Shown piece by piece: positions 8,086-16,384 of a DNA stretch of 64,000 nucleotides. Positions within the stretch are counted from its first letter, which is position 1. Each line of letters begins with the position of its first letter. A program made the translations under genes and the position numbers. The notes under the pieces were generated by a model that was not told where the DNA came from, did no database searches, and saw only the letters and a list, made by a program, of their open reading frames with translations. This DNA is from Psychrobacillus sp044762855 (GTDB lineage Bacteria; Bacillota; Bacilli; Bacillales_A; Planococcaceae), in NCBI RefSeq assembly GCF_044762855.1, contig NZ_JBIWFB010000001.1, forward strand, positions 930,001 through 994,000, given 5' to 3'.

Positions 8086-8730
8086 ATGAAAAAATGGAAA
8101 TACGTAATTCCTTTATGCTTTGTATTTCTTCTATCTGCATGTTCTTTTGGGGAATCCACCGAAGAAAAATTGTCTAACATCTTAACGGAAATATATAATT
8201 TAGAAGCAGATTATAGAGATGTACAAACGCAGTTAGCCGAAACAGAACAAAAAGAACAAGCTAATTTTCAAAGCATGATGGAGTTAACGAAAGATCAAAA
8301 AGAGGAGCTTACGACACAAGTAGAGGAAACATCTCTGCTTTTGGAAGAAAGACTCACATTAGTAGAAAAAGAAGCCGCTTCTATTAAAAGTGCATCTGAA
8401 AAATTATCAGCAATCGATGGACTTCTTTCAGAAACGGACAGTGAATCAGAAAAAGAAAATATTAAAAAAATCGAAGAAGCTTTCAAAAATCGCTATACTT
8501 CGTACGACGATTTATCAGATCAATATCAAGCTCTTGCTAGTTTACAAGAGAAGTTATATAACATGTTAATCGAAGACGAAGCGGAAGTAGCAACCATTCA
8601 AGAACAATTAGAAGAAGTAAACAAACAAAACGATGTCGTACAACAATCGGTCGAAACGTTTAATGAGCTTACAACTGAGTTAAATAAAGTAAAAGAAGAA
8701 GTCTTTACTTCTTTCCAGAAGGAAGATTAG
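8086..8730 (+). CDS. ykyA: YkyA-family putative cell-wall lipoprotein
   Basis: 214 residues. A lipoprotein signal peptide (KKWKYVIPLCFVFLLSAC) gives lipidated Cys at about residue 19. The rest is strongly charged and rich in Glu, Lys and Gln with heptad-like spacing, consistent with a helical coiled-coil rod on the outer membrane face. It matches YkyA (DUF/PF10368) in length, composition and locus (def-ykyA-pdhA). The molecular function is unknown. The ATG at 8086 follows GAGGAGGTT. Confidence 0.85.
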   Translation: MKKWKYVIPLCFVFLLSACSFGESTEEKLSNILTEIYNLEADYRDVQTQLAETEQKEQANFQSMMELTKDQKEELTTQVEETSLLLEERLTLVEKEAASIKSASEKLSAIDGLLSETDSESEKENIKKIEEAFKNRYTSYDDLSDQYQALASLQEKLYNMLIEDEAEVATIQEQLEEVNKQNDVVQQSVETFNELTTELNKVKEEVFTSFQKED

Positions 8731-8941
8731 TAGTCTTGTGTGGCAAAAGATAGAGTATGGGGAACTTACACGTTTCCTATACTCTATTTTTTATAGTTTA
8801 GGAGTTAAAGTATGTTACTGTTTTGGGATACTTTGCGGTAGTGACCGCTATATTTCCGCCGGGCGAGTGACGAGACGCAACATCGCTAACGCTCTTGTAG
8901 AGTTTCACACCTGTGTCCAAAATCCCAAAGAATGGCTAAGG

Positions 8942-9050
8942 GCAATCAAAAAGCTATTGAAGGCAACTAATTTTAGTGCGAAAGCAACTAAAATCAGTAT
9001 GAGAGCAACTAAATTGCCCAAGAGAGCAACTAATTTCTCACAATAGCAAG
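8942..9050 (+). repeat. 21-bp tandem array of element copy 1
   Basis: Five units with strict 21-bp spacing, each starting GCAAC/TAA or GCAATCAA and mostly ending GAAA/GAGA. Each position in the array has its own variant (for example unit 3 AAAATCAGTATGAGA) that is shared with the other copies, so the array spread as a block. Confidence 0.85.
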
Positions 9051-9227
9051 TTTACTTGGATTGAGACAACCGTGATTTAGGCATATTATAGGAATAATAT
9101 GCCTAAAAGCCCGTCGAACTTGGCTGGTCGGCATCTGCTCGACTAGTTTATCGTGTTCAAAGGCAAAATTGTCTCGTTCGACCATTCAGTGTTAATTTCG
9201 GACACTGATAAGTAAGTTTTTTTCATT

Positions 9228-9359
9228 GATTTTCGCTGCAGACGGCGACTCCAGTGGGATCAAGTGAGTAAAATGAGCCTTCACAACGTACGCGCGCAGG
9301 CGCGGCGGTGAAGGCTCATCGCTCACCCCACGGAAAGTGTCCGCCCTGCAGCGAAAATC
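9228..9359. repeat. GC-rich palindrome of about 130 bp, element copy 1
   Basis: The ends GATTTTCGCTGCAG and CTGCAGCGAAAATC are exact complements. Inner segments (AATGAGCCTTCAC / GTGAAGGCTCAT and CGTACGCGCG) pair as well, giving one long imperfect hairpin. Variants recur at 14.8, 41.2, 54.4 and 54.95 kb. Confidence 0.85.
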
Positions 9360-9457
9360 ACAGCGGACACTAACAGAGCAATTTACCGCACAGTATCCTC
9401 ATACTATGCCAAGAGTGAAAACTAAAGCTTTTCTCACATAATGGATGAGCAACTCTA

Positions 9458-9485
9458 TTCTCAGAATATACGAAACTGATATAAT
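9458..9485 (+). promoter_or_regulatory. Candidate sigma-A promoter upstream of pdhA
   Basis: TATAAT at 9480-9485 with a weak TTCTCA (4/6 match to TTGACA) 16 bp upstream. It lies just outside the repeat element and about 180 bp before pdhA, leaving a long untranslated leader. The downstream region was not otherwise interpretable. Confidence 0.35.
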
Positions 9486-9662
9486 ACAGACATAATTAAG
9501 TACTAGTACAGAATGAAGTGATTTTAATATTCTATTAATAAAAACTCATGATTTTAGATGATTGACCACAGATTTAATCTTGAGTATACTGAAATGGAAA
9601 GACAGTTGTATTACTTAAAATAATGAAAAATCTTAATACAGAAGAAAAGGAGAGTTGCTATT

Positions 9663-10775
9663 ATGGCTGCAAACAAGTCGCCGCAGTTAGACCCAAAGAA
9701 AACGCTTCAAGAAATTGAAGAGAAGTTTGAAATGTTCCAGATTTTAAACGAGGAAGGGAAAATTGTAAACGAAGAAGCAAATCCTAACTTATCAGATGAG
9801 GAATTAGTTGAATTAATGAGTCGAATGGTGTTCACAAGAATATTAGACCAACGTTCTATTTCACTAAACCGCCAAGGTCGTCTAGGATTCTATGCACCTA
9901 CTGCTGGACAAGAAGCTTCTCAACTTGCATCTCAATTTGCGCTAGAAAAAGAAGACTTTATTCTACCAGGATACCGTGATGTACCTCAAATCGTATGGCA
10001 TGGCCTACCTTTATGGCAAGCATTCTTATTCTCTCGTGGACATTTTATGGGGAACCAAATTCCAGAAGGCGTAAATGTATTCCCACCACAAATTATTATT
10101 GGTGCACAATTTATCCAAGCAGCTGGTGTAGCACTTGGAATGCAAAAGCGTGGAAAGAAAGCGATTGCAATTACGTATACAGGTGATGGAGGTTCATCAC
10201 AAGGTGATTTCTACGAAGGTATTAACTTTGCGGGAGCATACCGTTCTCCAGCTGTATTTATCGTACAAAACAACCAATATGCGATTTCCACACCGCGTGA
10301 ATTGCAAACATCTGCAAAAACAATTGCACAAAAAGGAATTGCAGCAGGTATTCCAAGTGTACAAGTAGATGGAATGGATCCATTAGCAGTTTATGTTGCA
10401 ACAAAAGATGCAAGAGATCGCGCGATTAATGGAGAAGGTCCAAGCTTGATCGAAACAGTATGTTACCGATTCGGTCCACATACGATGGCTGGGGATGATC
10501 CTACTCGTTACCGTACTTCTGATACAGATTCTGTTTGGGAAAAGAGAGACCCATTAGTTCGTTTCCGTACGTATTTAGAAGCAAAAGGAATTTGGAATGA
10601 AGCAAAAGAAGAAGAAATCATCGAAAAAGCAAAAGAAGAAATAAAAGAAGCAATCAAAAAAGCAGATGCTGCTCCAAAACAAAAAGTAACAGATTTGATC
10701 AATATTATGTATGAAGAAAATCCATATAATTTAGATGAGCAATTAGCTTACTACACTGAGAAGGAGTCGAAGTAA
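9663..10775 (+). CDS. pdhA: Pyruvate dehydrogenase E1 component alpha subunit
   Basis: 370 residues, normal for the alpha chain of Gram-positive PDH. The thiamine diphosphate motif is GDGGSSQGDFYEGINFAG (about 176-193) followed by the conserved QNNQYAIS. Together with PdhB it decarboxylates pyruvate and reductively acetylates the E2 lipoyl group. The ATG at 9663 follows AAAAGGAGAG. It is first in a compact pdhABCD operon with 3-31 bp gaps. The operon lies between two inverted repeat-element copies. Confidence 0.96.
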   Translation: MAANKSPQLDPKKTLQEIEEKFEMFQILNEEGKIVNEEANPNLSDEELVELMSRMVFTRILDQRSISLNRQGRLGFYAPTAGQEASQLASQFALEKEDFILPGYRDVPQIVWHGLPLWQAFLFSRGHFMGNQIPEGVNVFPPQIIIGAQFIQAAGVALGMQKRGKKAIAITYTGDGGSSQGDFYEGINFAGAYRSPAVFIVQNNQYAISTPRELQTSAKTIAQKGIAAGIPSVQVDGMDPLAVYVATKDARDRAINGEGPSLIETVCYRFGPHTMAGDDPTRYRTSDTDSVWEKRDPLVRFRTYLEAKGIWNEAKEEEIIEKAKEEIKEAIKKADAAPKQKVTDLINIMYEENPYNLDEQLAYYTEKESK

Positions 10776-10778
10776 CCG

Positions 10779-11756
10779 ATGGCACAATTAACGATGATTC
10801 AAGCAATTACGGAAGCGCTCCGTACCGAGCTTAAAAATGATGAAAACGTTCTAGTCTTCGGTGAAGACGTTGGCGTTAACGGAGGAGTATTCCGTGCAAC
10901 AGAAGGGTTACAGAAAGAATTTGGTGAAGATCGTGTATTCGATACGCCTTTAGCAGAATCTGGTATTGGTGGTCTTGCGGTTGGTTTAGCACTTCAAGGA
11001 TTCCGTCCTGTTCCTGAAATCCAATTCTTTGGTTTTGTATTTGAAGTAATGGATTCTATTAGTGGACAACTTGCTCGTATGCGTTTCCGTACAGGAGGAG
11101 CATTTAACGCGCCTGTTACAATCCGTTCTCCATTTGGTGGAGGGGTTCATACACCAGAAATGCATGCCGATAGTTTAGAATTACTTATGACATCGACACC
11201 AGGTGTGAAAGTAGTTATTCCTTCTACTCCATATGATGCAAAAGGTTTATTGATCTCTGCAATTCGCGACAATGATCCTGTTATTTTCCTAGAGCATATG
11301 AAATTATATCGTTCATTCCGCGGAGAAGTTCCGGAAGAAGAATATACAATTCCACTAGGAAAAGCAGATGTAAAACGTGAAGGTACAGATTTAACAATCA
11401 TTTCTTATGGTGCAATGGTACATGAAAGTTTAAAAGCTGCTGAGGAGTTAGAAAAAGAAGGGCATTCAGTAGAAGTGATTGACTTACGTACAATCCAACC
11501 ACTGGATATTGAAACAATTATTGCATCTGTTGAAAAAACAAACCGTGCAATCGTTGTACAAGAAGCACAAAAACAAGCGGGTATTGCTGCTAACGTTGTA
11601 GCTGAAATTACGGAAAGAGCTATTTTGAGTTTAGAAGCTCCCGTTCTACGAGTTGCAGCTCCTGATACTGTTTATCCATTCTCTCAAGCAGAAACGGTTT
11701 GGTTACCAGGTGTTAAGGATATAGTAGAAACAGCTAAGAAAGTTTTAACATTTTAA
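10779..11756 (+). CDS. pdhB: Pyruvate dehydrogenase E1 component beta subunit
   Basis: 325 residues, full length. N-terminal transketolase-like pyrimidine-binding domain with FGEDVGVNGGVFRAT (about 27-41) and the family pattern DTPLAESGIGGLAVG; C-terminal transketolase domain ends near ETAKKVLTF. It forms the alpha2beta2 E1 with PdhA. Only 3 bp separate it from pdhA. No anomalies were seen. Confidence 0.96.
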   Translation: MAQLTMIQAITEALRTELKNDENVLVFGEDVGVNGGVFRATEGLQKEFGEDRVFDTPLAESGIGGLAVGLALQGFRPVPEIQFFGFVFEVMDSISGQLARMRFRTGGAFNAPVTIRSPFGGGVHTPEMHADSLELLMTSTPGVKVVIPSTPYDAKGLLISAIRDNDPVIFLEHMKLYRSFRGEVPEEEYTIPLGKADVKREGTDLTIISYGAMVHESLKAAEELEKEGHSVEVIDLRTIQPLDIETIIASVEKTNRAIVVQEAQKQAGIAANVVAEITERAILSLEAPVLRVAAPDTVYPFSQAETVWLPGVKDIVETAKKVLTF

Positions 11757-11787
11757 ACTAAAATTCAAAATAGAAAGGGTGAATACA

Positions 11788-13131
11788 GTGGCATTTGAAT
11801 TTCGATTACCAGATATCGGTGAAGGTATACACGAAGGTGAAATCGTTAAATGGTTTGTAAAAGCTGGCGATGAAGTACAAGAAGACGATATTTTGTGTGA
11901 AGTACAAAATGATAAAGCAGTTGTAGAAATTCCTTCACCTGTAAAAGGGAAAGTAACAGATGTTTTAGTTAGCGAAGGAACAGTCGCAGTTGTTGGGGAT
12001 GTTCTTATTAAAATTGATGCTCCTGGATATGAGGATCTTCAATTTAAAGGACAAGAAAGCGGCGAAGAAAAAACAGAAGCACAAGTACAAGCAACTGCAG
12101 AATCTAGCCAAGATATCGAAAAAGAAACAGTAGAAGCTCCTGCTCAAAAAGAAACTTCTACAGAACAACCAAAACAACAACCAAAAGGTGAAGCACGTGT
12201 AATTGCTATGCCTTCGGTTCGTAAATTTGCTCGTGATAAAGAAGTAAATATTGCAGAAGTATCAGGTTCAGGAAAAAATGGTCGTATTTTAAAAGAAGAT
12301 ATTGAAGCATTCTTAGCTGGGGACCAAAAGTCTACAGAGGTTGCTGCTTCAGAAGAAACATCAGAAACAGTTACAAAAGAATCTAAAGCAGAAGAAAAAG
12401 TTGCTGCTCCAGTAGTGCTAGAAGGAGAATTCCCTGAAACGCGCGAAAAACTTTCACCAATGCGTAAAGCAATTGCAAAAGCAATGGTACATTCAAAACA
12501 TACTGCTCCACACGTAACCTTAATGGATGAAGTAGATGTGACGGAACTTGTTGCACATCGCAAAAAATTCAAAGAGATTGCTGCAGAGAAAAATATTAAG
12601 TTAACTTACTTACCTTATGTTGTAAAAGCACTTGTAAGTACGTTAAGAGAATTCCCACAACTAAATACATCCTATGATGATGAAACAAATGAAGTAATTC
12701 AAAAACATTATTTCAACATCGGTATCGCAGCGGATACAGATAAAGGATTATTAGTACCGGTTATTAAAAACGCAGACCGCAAATCAGTATTTGCTGTTTC
12801 AGACGAAATTAATGCACTTGCTACAAAAGCTCGTGACGGTAAATTAGCTGCTGCGGAAATGAAGGGTGCATCTTGCTCGATTACGAATATCGGTTCTGCT
12901 GGAGGACAATGGTTTACACCAGTTATCAACCATCCAGAAGTTGCAATTCTTGGAATTGGTCGAATTTCAGAAAAACCTGTAATAAAAAATAGTGAAATAG
13001 TAGCTGCTCCTGTGTTAGCATTATCATTGAGCTTCGATCACCGAATGATCGATGGTGCGACTGCACAACATGCGTTGAACCATATGAAACGTTTGCTTAG
13101 CAGTCCAGAACTATTATTAATGGAGGCGTAA
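11788..13131 (+). CDS. pdhC: Dihydrolipoyllysine acetyltransferase, PDH E2 component
   Basis: 447 residues. One N-terminal lipoyl domain has the target lysine in VQNDKAVVE (about Lys43). An Ala/Glu/Gln-rich linker follows, then a peripheral subunit-binding domain around MPSVRKFARDKEV, a second acidic linker and the C-terminal catalytic domain with HRMIDGATA (active His and Asp). The GTG at 11788 is chosen because AAAGGGTGA precedes it and the product then begins MAFEFRLPDIGEG like B. subtilis PdhC; an upstream GTG at 11779 overlaps that ribosome-binding site. Confidence 0.95.
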   Translation: MAFEFRLPDIGEGIHEGEIVKWFVKAGDEVQEDDILCEVQNDKAVVEIPSPVKGKVTDVLVSEGTVAVVGDVLIKIDAPGYEDLQFKGQESGEEKTEAQVQATAESSQDIEKETVEAPAQKETSTEQPKQQPKGEARVIAMPSVRKFARDKEVNIAEVSGSGKNGRILKEDIEAFLAGDQKSTEVAASEETSETVTKESKAEEKVAAPVVLEGEFPETREKLSPMRKAIAKAMVHSKHTAPHVTLMDEVDVTELVAHRKKFKEIAAEKNIKLTYLPYVVKALVSTLREFPQLNTSYDDETNEVIQKHYFNIGIAADTDKGLLVPVIKNADRKSVFAVSDEINALATKARDGKLAAAEMKGASCSITNIGSAGGQWFTPVINHPEVAILGIGRISEKPVIKNSEIVAAPVLALSLSFDHRMIDGATAQHALNHMKRLLSSPELLLMEA

Positions 13132-13134
13132 AAA

Positions 13135-14547
13135 ATGGTAGTTGGAGATTTCCCAATCGAAACAGATACTTTAGTAATTGGTTCAGGTCCCGGAGGATAT
13201 GTAGCTGCAATTCGTGCTGCACAAACAGGACAAAAAGTAGTAGTAGTAGAAAAAGAGCATATTGGTGGAGTTTGTCTAAACGTAGGATGTATTCCTTCTA
13301 AAGCTTTAATTTCTGTTGGTCACCGTTTTGAGCAAGCGCAACATGCAGATGATATGGGTATTACAGCAACTGACGTGAAAATTGACTTTTCAAAAGCTCA
13401 AGCTTTCAAAGACAGCGTTGTAAAAAAATTAACTAGCGGTGTTTCTGGATTATTAAAAGGAAATAAAATCGATGTAGTGATGGGTGAAGCGTATTTTGTT
13501 GATGCAAATACTGTTCGTGTCATGGATGAAAATTCAGCTCAAACGTATAAATTCAAACATGCGATTATTGCAACTGGATCCCGTCCAGTAGAAATTCCAA
13601 CTTTTAAATTTACAAAACGTGTACTAAGCTCAACTGGCGCACTAAGTTTACCTGAAATTCCAAAAAACTTAGTAGTAATCGGTGGAGGATATATCGGAAC
13701 AGAACTAGGTTCAGCTTTTGCTAACTTAGGTTCGAAAGTAACGATTATCGAAGGCGGCGCTGATATTTTAGCTGGATTTGAAAAACAAATGACAACAATT
13801 GTTAAAAAAGGTCTAAAGAAAAAAGGCGCAGAAATTGTTGTTAAAGCATCTGCAAAAGGTGTAGAAGAATCTGATACTGGCGTAGTAGTTACATATGAAG
13901 TTGGCGGAGAAGAGAAAAAAGTGGAAGCTGACTATGTATTAGTAACTGTCGGTCGTCGTCCAAATACGGATGAAATCGGATTAGAAGAACTAGGCATTAA
14001 ATTCGCAGAACGCGGATTATTAGAAGTAGACAAACAATGCCGTACTAGCATCGATAATATCTTTGCTATCGGAGACATTGTTGCTGGTCCACAACTTGCA
14101 CATAAAGCTTCATACGAAGGAAAAGTTGCTGCGGAAGCAATTGCTGGTCAATCTTCAATCGTAGATTACTTAGCAATCCCAGCAGTATGCTTTACAGATC
14201 CAGAAATGGCTACAGTTGGTTTGAACGAAGCACAAGCTAAAGAACAAGGCTATGATGTTGCTGCTGGGAAATTCCCATTCGGAGCAAATGGTCGTGCACT
14301 TGCACTTAATGCTACAGATGGTTTCGTAAAACTTGTTTCTCGTAAAGAGGACGGTTTACTTCTTGGAGCACAAATTATTGGTCAAGGAGCTTCCGACATG
14401 ATTGCTGAACTAGGTTTAGCGATTGAAGCTGGTATGACTGTAGAAGATATCGCAATGACTATTCATGCTCACCCAACTTTAGGTGAAATTGCAATGGAAG
14501 CTGCGGAAGTAGTAATGGGTCACCCAATTCATATTCTTTCTAAATAA
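13135..14547 (+). CDS. pdhD: Dihydrolipoyl dehydrogenase, PDH E3 component
   Basis: 470 residues. The N-terminal FAD dinucleotide fold has VIGSGPGGYVAA (about 16-27), the redox-active disulfide is GGVCLNVGCIPSKA, the NAD-binding fold is IGGGYIGTELG, the FAD motif is IFAIGDIV, and the C-terminal interface contains the catalytic His-Glu in HAHPTLGE. It reoxidises the E2 lipoamide with NAD+. Last gene of pdhABCD, followed by a terminator. Confidence 0.96.
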   Translation: MVVGDFPIETDTLVIGSGPGGYVAAIRAAQTGQKVVVVEKEHIGGVCLNVGCIPSKALISVGHRFEQAQHADDMGITATDVKIDFSKAQAFKDSVVKKLTSGVSGLLKGNKIDVVMGEAYFVDANTVRVMDENSAQTYKFKHAIIATGSRPVEIPTFKFTKRVLSSTGALSLPEIPKNLVVIGGGYIGTELGSAFANLGSKVTIIEGGADILAGFEKQMTTIVKKGLKKKGAEIVVKASAKGVEESDTGVVVTYEVGGEEKKVEADYVLVTVGRRPNTDEIGLEELGIKFAERGLLEVDKQCRTSIDNIFAIGDIVAGPQLAHKASYEGKVAAEAIAGQSSIVDYLAIPAVCFTDPEMATVGLNEAQAKEQGYDVAAGKFPFGANGRALALNATDGFVKLVSRKEDGLLLGAQIIGQGASDMIAELGLAIEAGMTVEDIAMTIHAHPTLGEIAMEAAEVVMGHPIHILSK

Positions 14548-14554
14548 GATTGAT

Positions 14555-14594
14555 AGAGCCTCTCGAAGTTTTATACTTGGAGAGGCTCTTTTTT
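14555..14594 (+). terminator. Terminator of pdhABCD
   Basis: AGAGCCTCTC / GAGAGGCTCT stem followed by TTTTTT. Confidence 0.92.
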
Positions 14595-14754
14595 GAGCGT
14601 AAATACATACTCATATACGAAATATACATATATCATCCAGATTTAATAATGGAAATCTAGAAAATGGTTTAGCGCAGTAACTGAATAATCGTAAGCAACC
14701 ATTTCTCAGAGTGAGGGGATGAATTTCGAGGATATTGCGTTGAATTGTGCATTT

Positions 14755-15350
14755 TAGGGAAAGTGCGTCGTAGAGAGATGTATGAAGTGTCCGCAGGGAT
14801 TTTCGTAGCAGGGCGGACGCTTTCCGTGGGGTGAGTGATGAGCCTTCACCGCCGCGCCTACGCGCGTACGTTGTGAAGTCTCATCTTACTCACTTAATCC
14901 CTTCGGAGTCGCCGCCCTGCTACGAAAATCCAATGATAAAACACTGACTTATCAGTGTCCGAAATTAACAATAAGTGGTTGAATGAGACAATATACACTG
15001 CGAACACGACAAACTAGTCTAGCTGATGCCGGCTAGGCGAGTTCAGCGGGCTTTTAGCATATTATTCCTATAATCTGCCTGAATTATGGTCGTCTCAATC
15101 CAAGTAAAGAGCTATTGTAAGGAATTGGTTGCTTTCAATGGCTATTTAGTTGCTCTCATGCTGATTTTAATTGCTTTCATACTAAAATTAGTTGCTTTCA
15201 ACAGCTATTTGATTGCCCTTAGCCATTCTTTTGAATTTTGCTCGAAGGCGTGAGACCCTGCAAGAGCGTTGGCGACGTAGTGGCTCGTTACTTGTCCGGC
15301 GGAAATATAGCGGCCTCCTTATTGAGCTTGCTAAGACCCACTATCCCTAT
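14755..15350 (-). mobile_element. MITE-like composite repeat element, copy 2 (reverse)
   Basis: Inverted relative to copy 1. Left end TAGGGAAAGTGCGTCGTA; palindrome 14798-14930; AT-rich inverted repeat near 15060; 21-bp array 15122-15219 read on the minus strand; right end ACTATCCCTA. With copy 1 it encloses pdhABCD. The gap to the SDR gene otherwise holds only about 160 bp of AT-rich upstream sequence. No duplicated target site could be recognised. Confidence 0.75.
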
Positions 15351-15513
15351 AGTATGAAAGAGAATCCGCTGTATTTTTTTCATTAACTTGAAGCACAAAC
15401 AACAGGCACAGGATTACGGATAGAAACTAAGAAACAGAGAAGTTATAATATTCGACTTAATATGAACGTTGAATCTATAATATAGTATTAATAGATTATA
15501 AGGAGGCAATAAA

Positions 15514-16299
15514 ATGGAATTAGGATTAACGGGAAAAGTAGCAGTAATTACGGGGTCGAGTAAAGGAATTGGCTTATATACAGCTTTACAATTAGTAAAA
15601 GAAGGTGCATCAGTTACAATTTGCGCTCGTGGAAAAGAACAATTGGAAGAGGCTGCGAAGTTTATAAAAAATGAAACAGGGAAAGAAGTATTATCGGTGT
15701 CTGCTGATATTACAAATGAGCAGGAATGTAAAAAAATTATTCAAGAAACAATCGCGCATTATGGTAAATTAGACATTTTAGTAAACAATGCAGGGACATC
15801 CTCTGCAAATCCATTCGAGTCGGTTGATACAGAATTATGGCACTCAGACTTAGATTTAAAAGTTTTTGGCGCAATACATACATCCAAAGCTGCTATTCCT
15901 TATATGCGTGAAGTAGGGGGAGGAGCAATTGTTAATGTAACAGCAGTACTTGGAAAAACACCACCCGCCTCTTCTTTACCGACAACAGTAAGTAGAGCAG
16001 CGGGTATGGCGCTAACAAAAGCGATGAGTAAGGATCTAGGCAAAGATAATATTCGTGTAAATACAGTTTGCATTGGACTTATACGTAGCGATCAATTAGA
16101 GAAAAAATGGAAAAAAGAAGCTCCTCAGCTTTCGTGGGAAGAATATTCCAAAGATGTTGCAGGGCCATCTATTCCACTAGGAAGAATCGGTGAGACAGCC
16201 GAGGCGGCAAATGTTATTACCTTTTTAGTTTCAGGTGCAGCATCGTACGTAACGGGGACAGCAGTTAATATCGATGGTGGGTCTGGCGGAACACTCTAA
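15514..16299 (+). CDS. SDR-family NAD(P)-dependent oxidoreductase
   Basis: 261 residues of the classical short-chain dehydrogenase family. The cofactor motif is TGSSKGIG (about 14-21), structural NNAG is in LVNNAGTSSAN, and the C-terminal GG pattern is VTGTAVNIDGGSGG. The catalytic Tyr-x-x-x-Lys is not in its usual form: the region reads VTAVLGKTPPASSLPTTVSRAAGMALTKAMS, with no YxxxK, so Thr or Ser may stand in for Tyr or the enzyme may be atypical. The substrate is unknown. AAGGAGG precedes the ATG. It appears to be a single-gene unit. Confidence 0.82.
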   Translation: MELGLTGKVAVITGSSKGIGLYTALQLVKEGASVTICARGKEQLEEAAKFIKNETGKEVLSVSADITNEQECKKIIQETIAHYGKLDILVNNAGTSSANPFESVDTELWHSDLDLKVFGAIHTSKAAIPYMREVGGGAIVNVTAVLGKTPPASSLPTTVSRAAGMALTKAMSKDLGKDNIRVNTVCIGLIRSDQLEKKWKKEAPQLSWEEYSKDVAGPSIPLGRIGETAEAANVITFLVSGAASYVTGTAVNIDGGSGGTL

Positions 16300-16305
16300 A
16301 ATAGA

Positions 16306-16345
16306 AACAAAAGACCGTGTGTTATGCCACATGGTTTTCTTTTTT
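16306..16345 (+). terminator. Terminator after SDR gene
   Basis: Imperfect stem AAAGACCGTGTG / CACATGGTTTTC followed by TTTTTT. Confidence 0.6.
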
Positions 16346-16384
16346 ACATAATAGAATAATAGTTGAAAGGAACAGGTGATCAAA

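Larger units (their letters stand above)
8821..9410 (+). mobile_element. MITE-like composite repeat element, copy 1 (forward)
   Basis: This fills most of the ykyA-pdhA gap. In order: a degenerate left terminal repeat; a module reading CGCTATATTTCCGCCGGGCG and later CGCTAACGCTCTTG; an array of five 21-bp units (8942-9050); a small AT-rich inverted repeat around AGGCATATTAT/ATAATATGCCT; a GC-rich palindrome (9228-9359); and a right terminal repeat. The same modules recur in the same order at 14.8-15.3 kb and 41.2-41.8 kb (reversed), and in part elsewhere. No transposase is encoded, so it would be non-autonomous. Any ORF through the array looks incidental. Confidence 0.75.

Noticed and set aside
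8738..9046. 102-codon plus-strand ORF after ykyA
   Set aside because: It lies wholly in the repeat element; its C-terminus is only the 21-bp array read in frame, and no ribosome-binding site precedes it.
8942..9050. CRISPR array
   Set aside because: The repeats are contiguous 21-bp units with no unique spacers, spacer-like parts are conserved between loci, and there are no cas genes.
12144..12572. 142-codon minus-strand ORF opposite pdhC
   Set aside because: Shadow of the Ala/Glu linker and subunit-binding domain; no start signal.
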